Shown: positions 23,627 through 31,424 of the stretch, piece after piece | Numbering within the stretch: position 1 is the first letter of the stretch | Layout of the letters: each line of letters opens with the position of its first letter | Assembly (NCBI RefSeq): GCF_022179065.1 | Contig: NZ_BPQD01000004.1 | Span: forward strand, 1-44,056 | Direction of reading: 5' to 3' | From: Methylobacterium adhaesivum | Lineage (GTDB): Bacteria > Pseudomonadota > Alphaproteobacteria > Rhizobiales > Beijerinckiaceae | DNA length: 44,056 nucleotides | Program-made: the position numbers and the translations under genes | The notes under the pieces: generated by a model | What the model was told of the DNA's origin: nothing | Seen by the model: the letters and a program-made list of their open reading frames with translations, nothing else | The model's database searches: none

Positions 23627-23806
23627 TGGCGCTTACGCTCGCGAATGCCGTGGATCAGCAGCCGTTCGCCGAACCGTACCCTTAGAGGTCAATCGACGGA
23701 GTGCGGAGCTGCATCCGAAAGACGTCGATCGCTTCCTGCGACAGCACTGCGCCTGAACGTTCCGACTGCCCGCCGGTTCTCCCAGCATGACAAAGCAGGA
23801 CACCGA

Positions 23807-24808
23807 ATGACCTCGAACGACATCCCTTCGCCTTCGCGCCGCCAGATCGTCGGCGCCGTCGGCACGGGTCTCGCCGTCGCCGCGGCGGGCGCCGCGCAGG
23901 CGCAGGAGCCGTCCGCCGCGACGGGGCAGCCACTCACGGACCCCATCGGCAAGTTCCCGGCGCCGCCGTTCAAGCGCCAGTCGCAACCCTGGCCGGGCCT
24001 CGCCGGCCGCATGGACCCGAAGCCCGACCATGGCGAGACGAGCTATCGCGGATCGGGGCGGCTCGCCGGGCGCAAGGCCCTCATCACCGGAGGCGATTCC
24101 GGTATGGGCCGGGCGGCGGCTATCGCTTTCGCCCGCGAAGGCGCGGACGTGGCCATCAACTACCTTCCGGACGAAGAGCCGGATGCCCGCGAGGTCATCG
24201 ATCTGATCAAGGCGGCCGGCCGCAAGGGCATTGCCATTCCGGGCGACCTGCGCGACGAAGCCTTCTGCCGCGACCTCGTCGCGCGCGCCGTCGAGGGCCT
24301 CGGCGGCCTCGACATCCTCGTGAGCAATGCCGGCCGCCAGCAGGCCCACGATTCGATCCTCGACATCTCCAACGAGCAGTTCGACTGGACGATCAAGACG
24401 AACATTTACGCGCCGTTCTGGATCATCAAGGCAGCCCTGCCGCATCTGAAACCCGGCGCAACGATCATCGCGTCGACCTCCGAACAGGCGACCGATCCGA
24501 CGCCGGACCTCTACGACTACGCCCAGACCAAGGCCGCCACGACGAACTTCGTGCGCTCGCTCGGCAAGCAGCTCGCCAAGAGGGGTATCCGCGTCAACGG
24601 CGTGGCGCCAGGCCCGATCTGGACGCCGCTTCAGGTTTCCGGCGGCGCCTCCATGGAGAAGCTCGAGAAATTCGGTGCGCAGACGCCGTTCGGCCGCCCC
24701 GGTCAGCCCGTGGAACTCGCGGGGATCTACGTGCAGCTCGCCTCGTCCGATGGCAGCTACGCGACGGGACAGGTTTACGGCGCGGCCGGCGGCAACGGTC
24801 TGCCGTGA
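23807..24808 (+). CDS. SDR-family oxidoreductase with a twin-arginine-like leader
   Basis: A 333-residue short-chain dehydrogenase. The N-terminus SRRQIVGAVGTGLAVAAAGA AQAQ looks like a Tat signal (SRRxxVG then a hydrophobic core), followed by a linker (FPAPPFKRQSQPWPGLAGRM) typical of the YhdF/YdaD-like general stress SDR branch. The NAD(P) motif is ITGGDSGMGRA, NAG is present in VSNAGRQQ, and the active-site Tyr-Lys pair is in YDYAQTKAA. Substrate unknown. The stop overlaps the GTG of the Mo-hydroxylase gene, so both are coupled. GCAGGA stands eight bases before ATG. Confidence 0.9.
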   Translation: MTSNDIPSPSRRQIVGAVGTGLAVAAAGAAQAQEPSAATGQPLTDPIGKFPAPPFKRQSQPWPGLAGRMDPKPDHGETSYRGSGRLAGRKALITGGDSGMGRAAAIAFAREGADVAINYLPDEEPDAREVIDLIKAAGRKGIAIPGDLRDEAFCRDLVARAVEGLGGLDILVSNAGRQQAHDSILDISNEQFDWTIKTNIYAPFWIIKAALPHLKPGATIIASTSEQATDPTPDLYDYAQTKAATTNFVRSLGKQLAKRGIRVNGVAPGPIWTPLQVSGGASMEKLEKFGAQTPFGRPGQPVELAGIYVQLASSDGSYATGQVYGAAGGNGLP

Positions 24809-27084
24809 GCGGCGACCGCGCCGTCGAACCTCGAGGCCGGAGGTATCTGGGGCATCCGCACACCCGGATCGATGGGGATGCGAAGGTGACGGGGGCGGCG
24901 ATTTACGCTTCCGACGTCCCTCTGCCGGGCCTCGCACATGCGGCCCTGGTCACCAGCACCATCGTCCGCGGCCGCATCATCGGATTCGAGCTCGAAGCGG
25001 CGAAATCCATGCCCGACGTCCTCGGCATCTTCACCCATCGCGACTTCGCTGGGGCGATCCGCCCCGTCGATCACCTGATGGCCGGCGGTTACGCGAACTC
25101 CTCGCACCTACCGTTAGGCTCCGACGCCATCGCGTATGCCGGCCAGATCGTCGCCGTCGTGGTCGCCGAGACCCGACAAGCGGCTCAGGCCGCCGCTGCA
25201 CGGGTCCGGGTGGCCTATGACGAGAGCCCGTTTGCCGCCGGGTTCGACGAACCAGGCGCCGAGACCGTGCGTCTTGCCGACCTGAAGCCCGATCATCACG
25301 ATCCCCGCACGGGCAATGCCGCCGTGGCCATGACGAGTGCGCCCGTGCGCGTCGAGGCGCGCTACGAGACGCCGGTGCAGCACCACAACCCCATAGAGCT
25401 GTTTACCACCACCTGCGCCTGGGACGGGCCGCACCTCACCGTCTACGAGCCGACCCGCTACCTCGGGGCCGTCCAGCACGGGCTCGCCGCGCAGCTTGGC
25501 CTCGATCCGGCAAACGTCCACGTTGTAGCAAGCCTCATCGGCGGCCACTTCGGCTCGAAGTTCGCCCTGGCGCAGTACACCGCGCTCGTCGCCCTGGCGG
25601 CCCGGCGCCTCGATCGACCGGTCTCCCTCGTTCCAACGCGGCGCCAGTGCTTCACCATCGCCAACTACCGGCCAGAGACCCGCCATGACATCCGCCTGGG
25701 TGCGGAGCGAGACGGCCGCTTCACCGCTCTCGTGCATGAGGCGAAGGTGACCACCTCGCGCTTCGACCCTTTCGCCATGGAGGGCACGGACGTCACGGCG
25801 AGCCTCTATGCCTGCCCCAACGTGCATACTGACGAGCGCGCGGTACGGATCGATTGCAACACGCCGGGGCCCATGCGGGCACCGCCCGAGGTGCCCTACC
25901 TGTTCGCCCTTGAGAGCGCCGTTGATGAGATGGCCCATGCCCTCGGCCTCGACCCCATCGCCCTGCGCCGTCGCAACGACACCGGCACGGACCCGATCAG
26001 CGGCAAACCGTTCTCGTCCCGCCCTCTCATGGCGTGCTTCGACGCGGGCGCGTCGGCTTTTGGCTGGGAGCGCCGCCGCGAGCCCGGAACCCTGCGCGCG
26101 GGCCCCTGGCAAGTTGGCCTTGGCTGCGCGAGTTCCGTACGCCCGGTCAAGATTTCGCCGGCCACCATGCGAGTGACTCTTCTGGCCGATGGCACCGCCT
26201 TCGTGGAGACGGCGCATCACGAGATCGGCAACGGGATCGGGACCCTGCTCGCCATGGGGGCCGCCGACGGGCTCGGACTCTCCGTTGAGGCCGTCACCGT
26301 GCGCCTTGGCGATACGACACTGCCGCCCGCCGGCCTGTCGGGCGGGTCATCGACGACAACGAGCCTGATGCATACCTTGGCCCTCGGCTGCGAGGCGCTT
26401 CGAGCCCGCTCAGCGGCCGTGGCCGTCACGCCCGGCAGTCTCCTCGCCGGCTGCGACCCGGCGCATCTGCGATTCCACGCAAAAACCCTGGCGGCGCCGG
26501 ACGGGCGGTATGCGCCGTTGAGCGACCTTGTGGCAGGCAGCGGCGGCGACCGCATCACGACACTGGCCGAGTTCGTCCCGCCAGGCAGCGGGAAAAAGGC
26601 CCTCGACGCCATGCGGGCCGGGCGGATCGCCCTGAAGAGCGGAGGCGCCGATACGCTGTCTTGGGCCTTCGGGGCGCAGTTCGCCGAGGTGCATGTGCAT
26701 GGCGAGACCGGTGAAATCCGGGTGGCTCGCCTCACGGGCGCCTTCGCGGCCGGCCGCATCCTCAACCCGCTGACGGCCCGCAGCCAGCTCGTGGGCGGGA
26801 TGCTGTGGGGACTCGGCTCGGCGCTGCTCGAGGAAACCGTGGTTGATGCCGGGCACTACCGCAACGACGACCTGGCCGAGTACCTCGTGCCGACCTTCGC
26901 CGACACGCCGGCGATGGAGGCCATCCTAGTGCCGGACGCGGATACGGAGGTGAACCCGCTCGGCCTGAAAGGCTTGGGCGAGCTCGGCATCATTGGCGTC
27001 AACGCCGCGATCGCCAACGCTGTGTTCAACGCTACCGGCAAACGATTGCGGCGGCTGCCAATCCGAATTGAATCACTCGAATAG
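24805..27084 (+). CDS. Xanthine dehydrogenase/aldehyde oxidase-family molybdopterin-binding subunit
   Basis: A 759-residue large subunit of the YagR type. The a/b hammerhead domain (about 20-125) is followed by Moco-binding domains: GGHFGSKF where the family has GGxFGxK, GPMRAPPEVPYLFALESAVD (usual G.MRAPGE), and GLGELGIIGVNAAIANAVFN with the catalytic Glu of GLGE. Enzymes of this type hydroxylate aldehydes or N-heterocycles together with separate 2Fe-2S and FAD subunits. Neither partner gene is adjacent: upstream is an SDR, downstream a terminator. It may use partners encoded elsewhere or be an orphan. The GTG start overlaps the SDR stop. Confidence 0.9.
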   Translation: MSGDRAVEPRGRRYLGHPHTRIDGDAKVTGAAIYASDVPLPGLAHAALVTSTIVRGRIIGFELEAAKSMPDVLGIFTHRDFAGAIRPVDHLMAGGYANSSHLPLGSDAIAYAGQIVAVVVAETRQAAQAAAARVRVAYDESPFAAGFDEPGAETVRLADLKPDHHDPRTGNAAVAMTSAPVRVEARYETPVQHHNPIELFTTTCAWDGPHLTVYEPTRYLGAVQHGLAAQLGLDPANVHVVASLIGGHFGSKFALAQYTALVALAARRLDRPVSLVPTRRQCFTIANYRPETRHDIRLGAERDGRFTALVHEAKVTTSRFDPFAMEGTDVTASLYACPNVHTDERAVRIDCNTPGPMRAPPEVPYLFALESAVDEMAHALGLDPIALRRRNDTGTDPISGKPFSSRPLMACFDAGASAFGWERRREPGTLRAGPWQVGLGCASSVRPVKISPATMRVTLLADGTAFVETAHHEIGNGIGTLLAMGAADGLGLSVEAVTVRLGDTTLPPAGLSGGSSTTTSLMHTLALGCEALRARSAAVAVTPGSLLAGCDPAHLRFHAKTLAAPDGRYAPLSDLVAGSGGDRITTLAEFVPPGSGKKALDAMRAGRIALKSGGADTLSWAFGAQFAEVHVHGETGEIRVARLTGAFAAGRILNPLTARSQLVGGMLWGLGSALLEETVVDAGHYRNDDLAEYLVPTFADTPAMEAILVPDADTEVNPLGLKGLGELGIIGVNAAIANAVFNATGKRLRRLPIRIESLE

Positions 27085-27112
27085 CGTGCTTGTTCGCCCG
27101 AAGGCACGACGC

Positions 27113-27146
27113 AGCCCCGCGCCTGAAGGTCTGCGGGGCTTTGGTT
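27113..27146 (+). terminator. Rho-independent terminator after the Mo-hydroxylase gene
   Basis: Arms agccccgc (27113-27120) and gcggggct (27133-27140) are followed by TTGGTTG. It lies 29 bases after the stop of the molybdopterin subunit gene. Confidence 0.7.
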
Positions 27147-27183
27147 GTCCGGATAACTGCAGAGGGCCCAGGCCCGTCTCGCC

Positions 27184-28185
27184 TCAATAGGTCGCGAAGA
27201 TCTCGGCGATGGCGGCGGGGTCGCGCGTCGTCGTGAGGGCGAGCGCGAGCAGTATACGGGCCTTCTGCGGGGTGAGGTTGTCGGCGCTCAGGATGCCGCG
27301 TTCGGCGAGCCGGGTGGTAAGGGGGACGACTCCACTTCCTGCGCGCGTCGACTGCACGACGATGACGCCCGCGGAGACCGCATCTTCGAGGGCATCGGCT
27401 TCCGCTGGCGGGGTCATGCCAGGCGCAAGACCAGCGGAGACGATGCCTCGTGCTCCAGCGGCGACGAAGGCCCGCACCGCCGTGCCGTCGGCGTCGGCAT
27501 GGGCATAGGACACGTCCACACGCGGGAGCGTGGAGCGGTCGCGGATATCGAAGGGTGTCCCGGGGGCATGACGACGCTCGGAGCGGCGATAGTAGTGCAC
27601 CGCCGCGCCGTCGATCTGCCCGAGGGCGCCGAAATCGAGTGTCCGGAACGTCTGCAGCCGCGCCACCGAGGTTTTGGTGACGTCTCGGGCAGCTTGGATC
27701 TCATCGTTGAGCACCACCAGCACGCCCCGGCTGTGTGAGGCAGGTGCTGCGGCGGTGCGCAGGGCGGCCACGAGGTTCAGTCCCGCATCGCTCGAGAGGG
27801 CGCTGATTGGACGCTGGGCCCCCACAAGCACGACGGGACAGGCCACCGTCAGGGTAAGGCTCAGGGCGTAGGCCGTCTCCTCTAGGGTGGCGGTACCATG
27901 GCCGATGACGATGCCGGCAAGATCGGGGTGCTCGCAGGTCAGCCGCTCGCACAGCCACACCAGATCGCGCCACTCTGAAAAGCCGATCGCGGGGCTCGCC
28001 ACCGCACGGAACGGCACCGCGACGACGTCAGCGACCGTGCGCGCCTCGGGAACCCGGTCGAGGATCGCATCGGCCGTCAGGCGAAGGCCCGTGGCGGTGT
28101 AGTTGAGGATGTCGAGGCTGTCGGTACCGAGGGACGAGATCGTGCCCCCCGTACCGATAAACGCCACCTTCGATCGGTTCGACAT
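27184..28185 (-). CDS. Type II-like L-asparaginase with altered Thr-Asp motif
   Basis: A 333-residue asparaginase/glutaminase-family protein of normal length. The first signature GTGGTISS (11-18) carries the nucleophile Thr15, RDVTKTS carries Lys171, and HGTATLEETAY is the second signature. In E. coli AnsB the second motif is HGTDT, where the Asp binds the substrate amino group; here that position (99) is Ala. Some rhizobial relatives seem to share this change, so it may mark a subfamily with another substrate. No signal peptide with the chosen ATG, so cytoplasmic. It converges with the Mo-hydroxylase gene. Confidence 0.85.
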   Translation of the reverse strand: MSNRSKVAFIGTGGTISSLGTDSLDILNYTATGLRLTADAILDRVPEARTVADVVAVPFRAVASPAIGFSEWRDLVWLCERLTCEHPDLAGIVIGHGTATLEETAYALSLTLTVACPVVLVGAQRPISALSSDAGLNLVAALRTAAAPASHSRGVLVVLNDEIQAARDVTKTSVARLQTFRTLDFGALGQIDGAAVHYYRRSERRHAPGTPFDIRDRSTLPRVDVSYAHADADGTAVRAFVAAGARGIVSAGLAPGMTPPAEADALEDAVSAGVIVVQSTRAGSGVVPLTTRLAERGILSADNLTPQKARILLALALTTTRDPAAIAEIFATY

Positions 28186-28264
28186 TCTGTGCTTCTCCGC
28201 CCACAGCGCAGGATAGGAAGGTCGAGGCCCGGCCGGCTCCAGATCGCAGGCATGAACCGGGCAC

Positions 28265-28690
28265 TTGATGCTTGCATGCACGATCCCTGCCGAGGCGCTG
28301 GATATGCTGCAAGCCAAGGAACCGAGGCCACTGCCCACCCCTCTGCTGCTCGAGACCAGCCTCGGATCGAACCAGGAGGCAAAGTGGCGCGCCGCACTGG
28401 TGGCCACCATGCCCGACGAGGCGATCGTCTCCGGTGGCGATCACGCCCACGTCCTCCGCGACGTCGAGATTGCCATCATGGCGAACCCGCTTCCTGGATC
28501 GCTCCGGTATCTTGCAAGCCTCCAGTGGGTGCAGAGCCTATGGGCCGTAATCGATGCCCTCCTTTGGGATGCGATCGTGCTGGTCGGGCGCCTCGTCGAT
28601 CCGTCCCTCGCCAAGCCGCTCTCCGTTTGCAGCGGAATCCGCTTCAGATACGGCGAGTCCCCAGCGCCGATGGCCGAGCTCATCATCCGT
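28265..28690 (+). pseudogene. N-terminal remnant of a GhrA-like 2-hydroxyacid dehydrogenase
   Basis: The frame contains KWRAALVATMPDEAIV, VEIAIMANPLPGSLRYLASL, QWVQSLWAVIDALL and GRLVDPSLAKPL. These match the substrate-binding domain at the start of GhrA-type glyoxylate/hydroxypyruvate reductases (ANPPPGxLxxLPNLxxxQSLWAGVDxLL...RLVDPxL). The glycine-rich NAD domain and catalytic Arg-Glu-His are absent: after PLSVCSG the text is unrelated, although the frame stays open to 28891. The remaining part was probably deleted during the events that brought in the IS at 29045. It is divergent from the asparaginase. Confidence 0.65.
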
Positions 28691-28691
28691 A

Positions 28692-29044
28692 ACTACTGCG
28701 CGAGAGCTCTCCCGAAAGATCCACTCGTCGTCCTGTCTGTGCGACAGAGGGACAAGCGCCGGGCCAGCCTCGAGCAAGAGCAAACTTTTAGCATCCAAAT
28801 GCGCCGATCGTCGGGCCATCGCGGGCAGGACTCGGCTGCGCCCCCGTCTCCGCTACAGCAATCGCCGAACCGGCCCAATCTAGCTGCTTGAACATGATAA
28901 ATAGACTGCTAGAGTAAATCGATTTTACAATACGCCAAACTCGTCATACGAAAAATGTGTGATCGATTTACATCATGCGGGTTCAAACGCCATGATGCAC
29001 TTGGCGGGAGCGAACTGATTTTTTTACTCCACCCCGGGGCTCCT
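28692..29044. other. Gene-free interval with an AT-rich inverted repeat next to the IS
   Basis: An inverted repeat gtaaatcgat (28914-28923) and atcgatttac (28962-28971) lies in an AT-rich patch (28890-28980) before the IS copy. No gene is recognised. The 3 bases next to the IS here (cct) do not match those on the far side (gca), so no target duplication is seen. Confidence 0.4.
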
Positions 29045-29110
29045 TGACCTGACCGGCTGGCTTTGGACCGGGCTGATTGAGAGGATCAGCCAGGACCGAA
29101 GGAGTTCAAC

Positions 29111-29391
29111 ATGAAGCGAGGTCAGAAGGCGGGTGCGGAACAGGTGGTTCTGAAGCTGCGCCAGATCGAGGTTCAAACGGCCCAGGGCAAGAGTTTGGCC
29201 CTGGCCTGCAAGGAGGCCGAGCTCTCCGAGCAGAGTTACTATCGCTGGCGCAAGGAGTACGGCGGCCTGCAGATTGATAGGCCCGTCGGATGAAGGATCT
29301 GGAGCGCGAGAACGCGCGATTGCGCCGGCTCGTGGCTGACTTGTCCCTGGAGAAGCAAGTGCTGGCGGATGTCGCCTCGGGAAACTTGTAG
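29111..29391 (+). pseudogene. IS3-family transposase OrfA (copy 2), frameshifted
   Basis: The sequence matches OrfA of copy 1, but one C is missing at about 29278-29279 (gattgataggcccg against gattgatcaggcccg). Reading from the ATG therefore ends after 60 residues (LQIDRPVG). After the deletion the original frame resumes from the ATG at 29290 (MKDLERENARLRRLVADLSL) to the TAG at 29389. The HTH half and the coiled-coil half are thus separated, and the OrfAB fusion could not be made from the normal start. Confidence 0.88.
29379..29385 (+). other. -1 programmed frameshift heptamer of IS copy 2
   Basis: GGGAAAC in the frame G GGA AAC, followed by TTG TAG, as in copy 1. A -1 slip leads to GTAGCCCCGGAG and the OrfB frame. 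Confidence 0.7.
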
Positions 29392-29498
29392 CCCCGGAGC
29401 GACGCCGGCAGGCAGTCGACGCGATCCAGGAGAAGTACGGCCTCTCGGAGCGCCACGCCTGCCGGATCGTCGGCCAGCACCGGGGCACGCAACGCTAC

Positions 29499-30251
29499 GT
29501 GCCGACGGTGCCGGCTGACGAGGATGCGCTGACCCGCGCCATCGTTGCCTTGGCGTCCGAGTACGGGCGCTCCGGCTACCGCCGCGTCACCGCGCTGCTG
29601 CAGGCGGCGGGTTGGCAGGTGGGGAAAGACCGGGTTCAGCGGATCTGGCGTCGTGAGGGGCTCAAGGTTCCGCGAAAGCATCGGCCGCGAAGCCGGCTGT
29701 GGTTGAACGATGGCTCCTGCGTGCGGCTGCGGCCTCTCCATCGCAATCACGTCTGGGGCTTCGACTTTGTCCAGGGTCAGACCCATGACGGGCGAAGCCT
29801 GCGTATCCTGACGCTGATCGACGAGCACAGTCGCGCCTGCCTGGCGCTCAAGGTCGCGAGGCGCATCAACAGTCTGGGTGTGATCGAGACGCTGGCCGAT
29901 GCGATGTGTATGCGTGGCATCCCAGAGAACATCCGCTGCGACAATGGTCCAGAGATGATCTCGAAGGCTTTGCGGAAGTGGGTCGCCAAAACCGGCCCGC
30001 AGATCCAGTACAATGCACCAGGATCGCCGTGGGAGAATGGCTCTTGTGAGAGCTTCAATGGCAAGCTGAAGGACGAGTGCCTACGCCAAGAGATCTTATA
30101 CTCGCTCAAGGAGGCACGGACCGTGATTGGGATCTGGCAGAATACCTACAACCGCGTTCGACCGCATTCGTCCTTGGGCTACCGGCCGCCCGCGCCTGTC
30201 ACCTTCCCGGATCTGGCCTTCCGGCTACCCATGGCCGCTACCATGCAGTAG
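29499..30251 (+). CDS. IS3-family transposase OrfB (copy 2), DDE integrase
   Basis: The 250-residue part starts at a GTG (MPTVPADEDALTRAIVALAS), but the frame is open back to the slip site (APERRRQAVDAIQEKYGLSE). HTH_21 precedes the rve core: first Asp in WGFDFV, second in IRCDNGPEM, and the Glu in NGSCESFNGKLKDE. The end has VRPHSSLGYRPPAP, typical of IS407-group elements. The catalytic triad is intact. Productive transposase normally needs the OrfAB fusion, which is blocked in this copy by the OrfA deletion unless OrfA is supplied by another copy. Confidence 0.9.
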   Translation: MPTVPADEDALTRAIVALASEYGRSGYRRVTALLQAAGWQVGKDRVQRIWRREGLKVPRKHRPRSRLWLNDGSCVRLRPLHRNHVWGFDFVQGQTHDGRSLRILTLIDEHSRACLALKVARRINSLGVIETLADAMCMRGIPENIRCDNGPEMISKALRKWVAKTGPQIQYNAPGSPWENGSCESFNGKLKDECLRQEILYSLKEARTVIGIWQNTYNRVRPHSSLGYRPPAPVTFPDLAFRLPMAATMQ

Positions 30252-30281
30252 CCTCTCAATCGGCTCGGTCCAAAATACCAG

Positions 30282-30389
30282 TCAGGTCAGCACATTGAGG
30301 AACGCGATCAGGCTGCCAGTCTCGACCAGCGTGTGCCCGACGGTCTGTGCAGAATCAGGCAGCCTGAGCAGCTTGTCGACGACCCGCAT
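30282..30389 (-). pseudogene. Start of a gene cut by IS copy 2, downstream of the HTH gene
   Basis: The ATG overlaps the stop of the HTH gene (TGATG). The frame reads MRVVDKLLRLPDSAQTVGHT, LVETGSLIAFLNVLT and stops in the IS end, at 30282-30284; the last two residues come from the IS. The original gene was longer and part of a two-gene unit with the excisionase-like protein. I do not recognise the truncated family, and no continuation is seen left of the IS. Confidence 0.6.
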
Positions 30390-30604
30390 CACGCGCCCTG
30401 CACATGACGAGCAAGCACGGCGTCGAGGTCGTCACGGTGAAGCAGCGTGCGCCCTTTCAAACGGACACAGGGCAGCGTTCCATCCTTGATGCGACGCCAA
30501 ACGGAGCTGCGGGATACGCCGAGATACTCGGCGCCCGCCTCAATGCACAGTGCGGCAGGAGCGGGGAAAAACTCTGAATTTCGGGCGGTTTTGATCGATG
30601 GCAT
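30389..30604 (-). CDS. Excisionase-like helix-turn-helix protein
   Basis: A 71-residue HTH_17/MerR-like protein. Residues about 20-65 read IEAGAEYLGVSRSSVWRRIK, DGTLPCVRLKGRTLLHRDDL, DAVLARH, the usual layout of phage and island excisionases/AlpA regulators (AAxxLGVSxxTVxRxIxxGxLPxxRxGxRxxIxxxDLxxxL). It would bind DNA at attachment or promoter sites. It is close to the 3' end of tRNA-Glu (600 bases), a common integration target, but no integrase is left. Its downstream partner gene was cut by the IS. Confidence 0.8.
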   Translation of the reverse strand: MPSIKTARNSEFFPAPAALCIEAGAEYLGVSRSSVWRRIKDGTLPCVRLKGRTLLHRDDLDAVLARHVQGA

Positions 30605-30691
30605 GGACGGGCCTCACTGATGGGAGAGGCCTCATTACTGTCCCATGCAGCGCCATAGCGTCTCGGGACGAATTCCTGCGCAGAGAATATG

Positions 30692-31024
30692 TCAGGTCGG
30701 GTTGCGCCGTCTGGCGCGCCGATAGCGCTGCTCTATCGCGCTGGGCGCCACACTTAGAAGCTCACCCATTAGCCCTTCCTGGTTGTCGAGATGCGAGTGA
30801 ACCTCAGTCCAGTTGGCTGACCCTTTGGTTCCTTTGCGATCGAGATCGTGGGCGATGGCAATCACAAGCGCATCAAGGCCGGGCTTCGGTTTCGGGCCCG
30901 GTTTCTTCCGGGGACGATCAACGCCGAACACGCGATAGATGAGGCGGGCAAGCGCTGTCGGGCGTCGGAGCTCTCTGAGCGCGCCTGCCGGGTCCTCGCC
31001 ATGAGCAAGAGCCCAAGCAGCCAC
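30692..31024 (-). CDS. Hypothetical protein, possibly frameshifted at its N-terminus
   Basis: A 110-residue frame from a GTG, with ALAHGEDPAGALRELRRPTA, a basic linker (RPRKKPGPKPKPGL, AT-hook-like) and a C-terminal RRARRRNPT. The coding-like text continues upstream (KSVSELEGQ) without a start; a different frame begins with ATG at 31112 (MSDEKIPSPVSYSDPIAPTS). The two would join into one protein if the T-run at 31049-31052 (A-run on the coding strand) had one base less. It may be a DNA-binding protein of the adjacent island; no family is recognised. Confidence 0.45.
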   Translation of the reverse strand: MAAWALAHGEDPAGALRELRRPTALARLIYRVFGVDRPRKKPGPKPKPGLDALVIAIAHDLDRKGTKGSANWTEVHSHLDNQEGLMGELLSVAPSAIEQRYRRARRRNPT

Positions 31025-31191
31025 CTGGCCCTCAAGCTCTGATACAGATTTTGGAGGTCGGTGCGATTGGATCGCTATAGGAGACAGGGGACGGGATTTT
31101 TTCGTCGCTCATGACCGCCACCACCCGGCAACGAATTCGACAACGAATGCTCCGGGGCCAACACAAATCGAAGTTAAGTGCTTAAGATAGT

Positions 31192-31267
31192 TGGCGCGCC
31201 CTACGGGAATCGAACCCGTGTTTTCGCCGTGAAAGGGCGACGTCCTGGACCGCTAGACGAAGGGCGC
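31192..31267 (-). tRNA. tRNA-Glu (anticodon UUC)
   Basis: The minus strand folds into a complete cloverleaf. The acceptor stem is GCGCCCU with AGGGCGC, followed by G and encoded CCA; the D-arm runs GTCTAGCGGTCCAGGAC; the anticodon stem TCGCC/GGCGA encloses the loop CTTTCAC with anticodon TTC; the T-arm is CGGG TTCGAAT CCCG. The 3' end faces the accessory region to the left. Confidence 0.97.
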
Positions 31268-31424
31268 TGGTCGGAGCGAGGCCTCTATAGGCGGGATCGG
31301 CGGCGGGAGCAACGGGTGTTTGCGGACAAGTTTGCCGCTTGACGAAAAGGCCGGTGGCCGGTTTGTCGCGGAACATCGGGGCGGGCGTTTCCCGCACCTC
31401 TCCAGAGACGGCGGACAGCACCCC

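Larger units (their letters stand above)
29045..30289 (+). mobile_element. IS3-family (IS407-like) insertion sequence, copy 2, complete length 1245 bp
   Basis: The ends form imperfect inverted repeats of about 38-40 bases: 29045-29084 (TGACCTGACCGG...) and 30252-30289 (its complement begins TGACCTGACTGG), both ending in ATTGAGAGG. Inside are orfA (with one deleted base), the slippery heptamer and orfB. Copy 1 lies at 1-1004 in the opposite orientation. No target-site duplication is visible. The right end cuts the gene that follows the HTH protein at 30389. Confidence 0.92.

Noticed and set aside
29042-30292. Target-site duplication around IS copy 2
   Set aside because: The flanks (cct on the left, gca on the right) do not match, and swapping flanks with copy 1 also gave no match.
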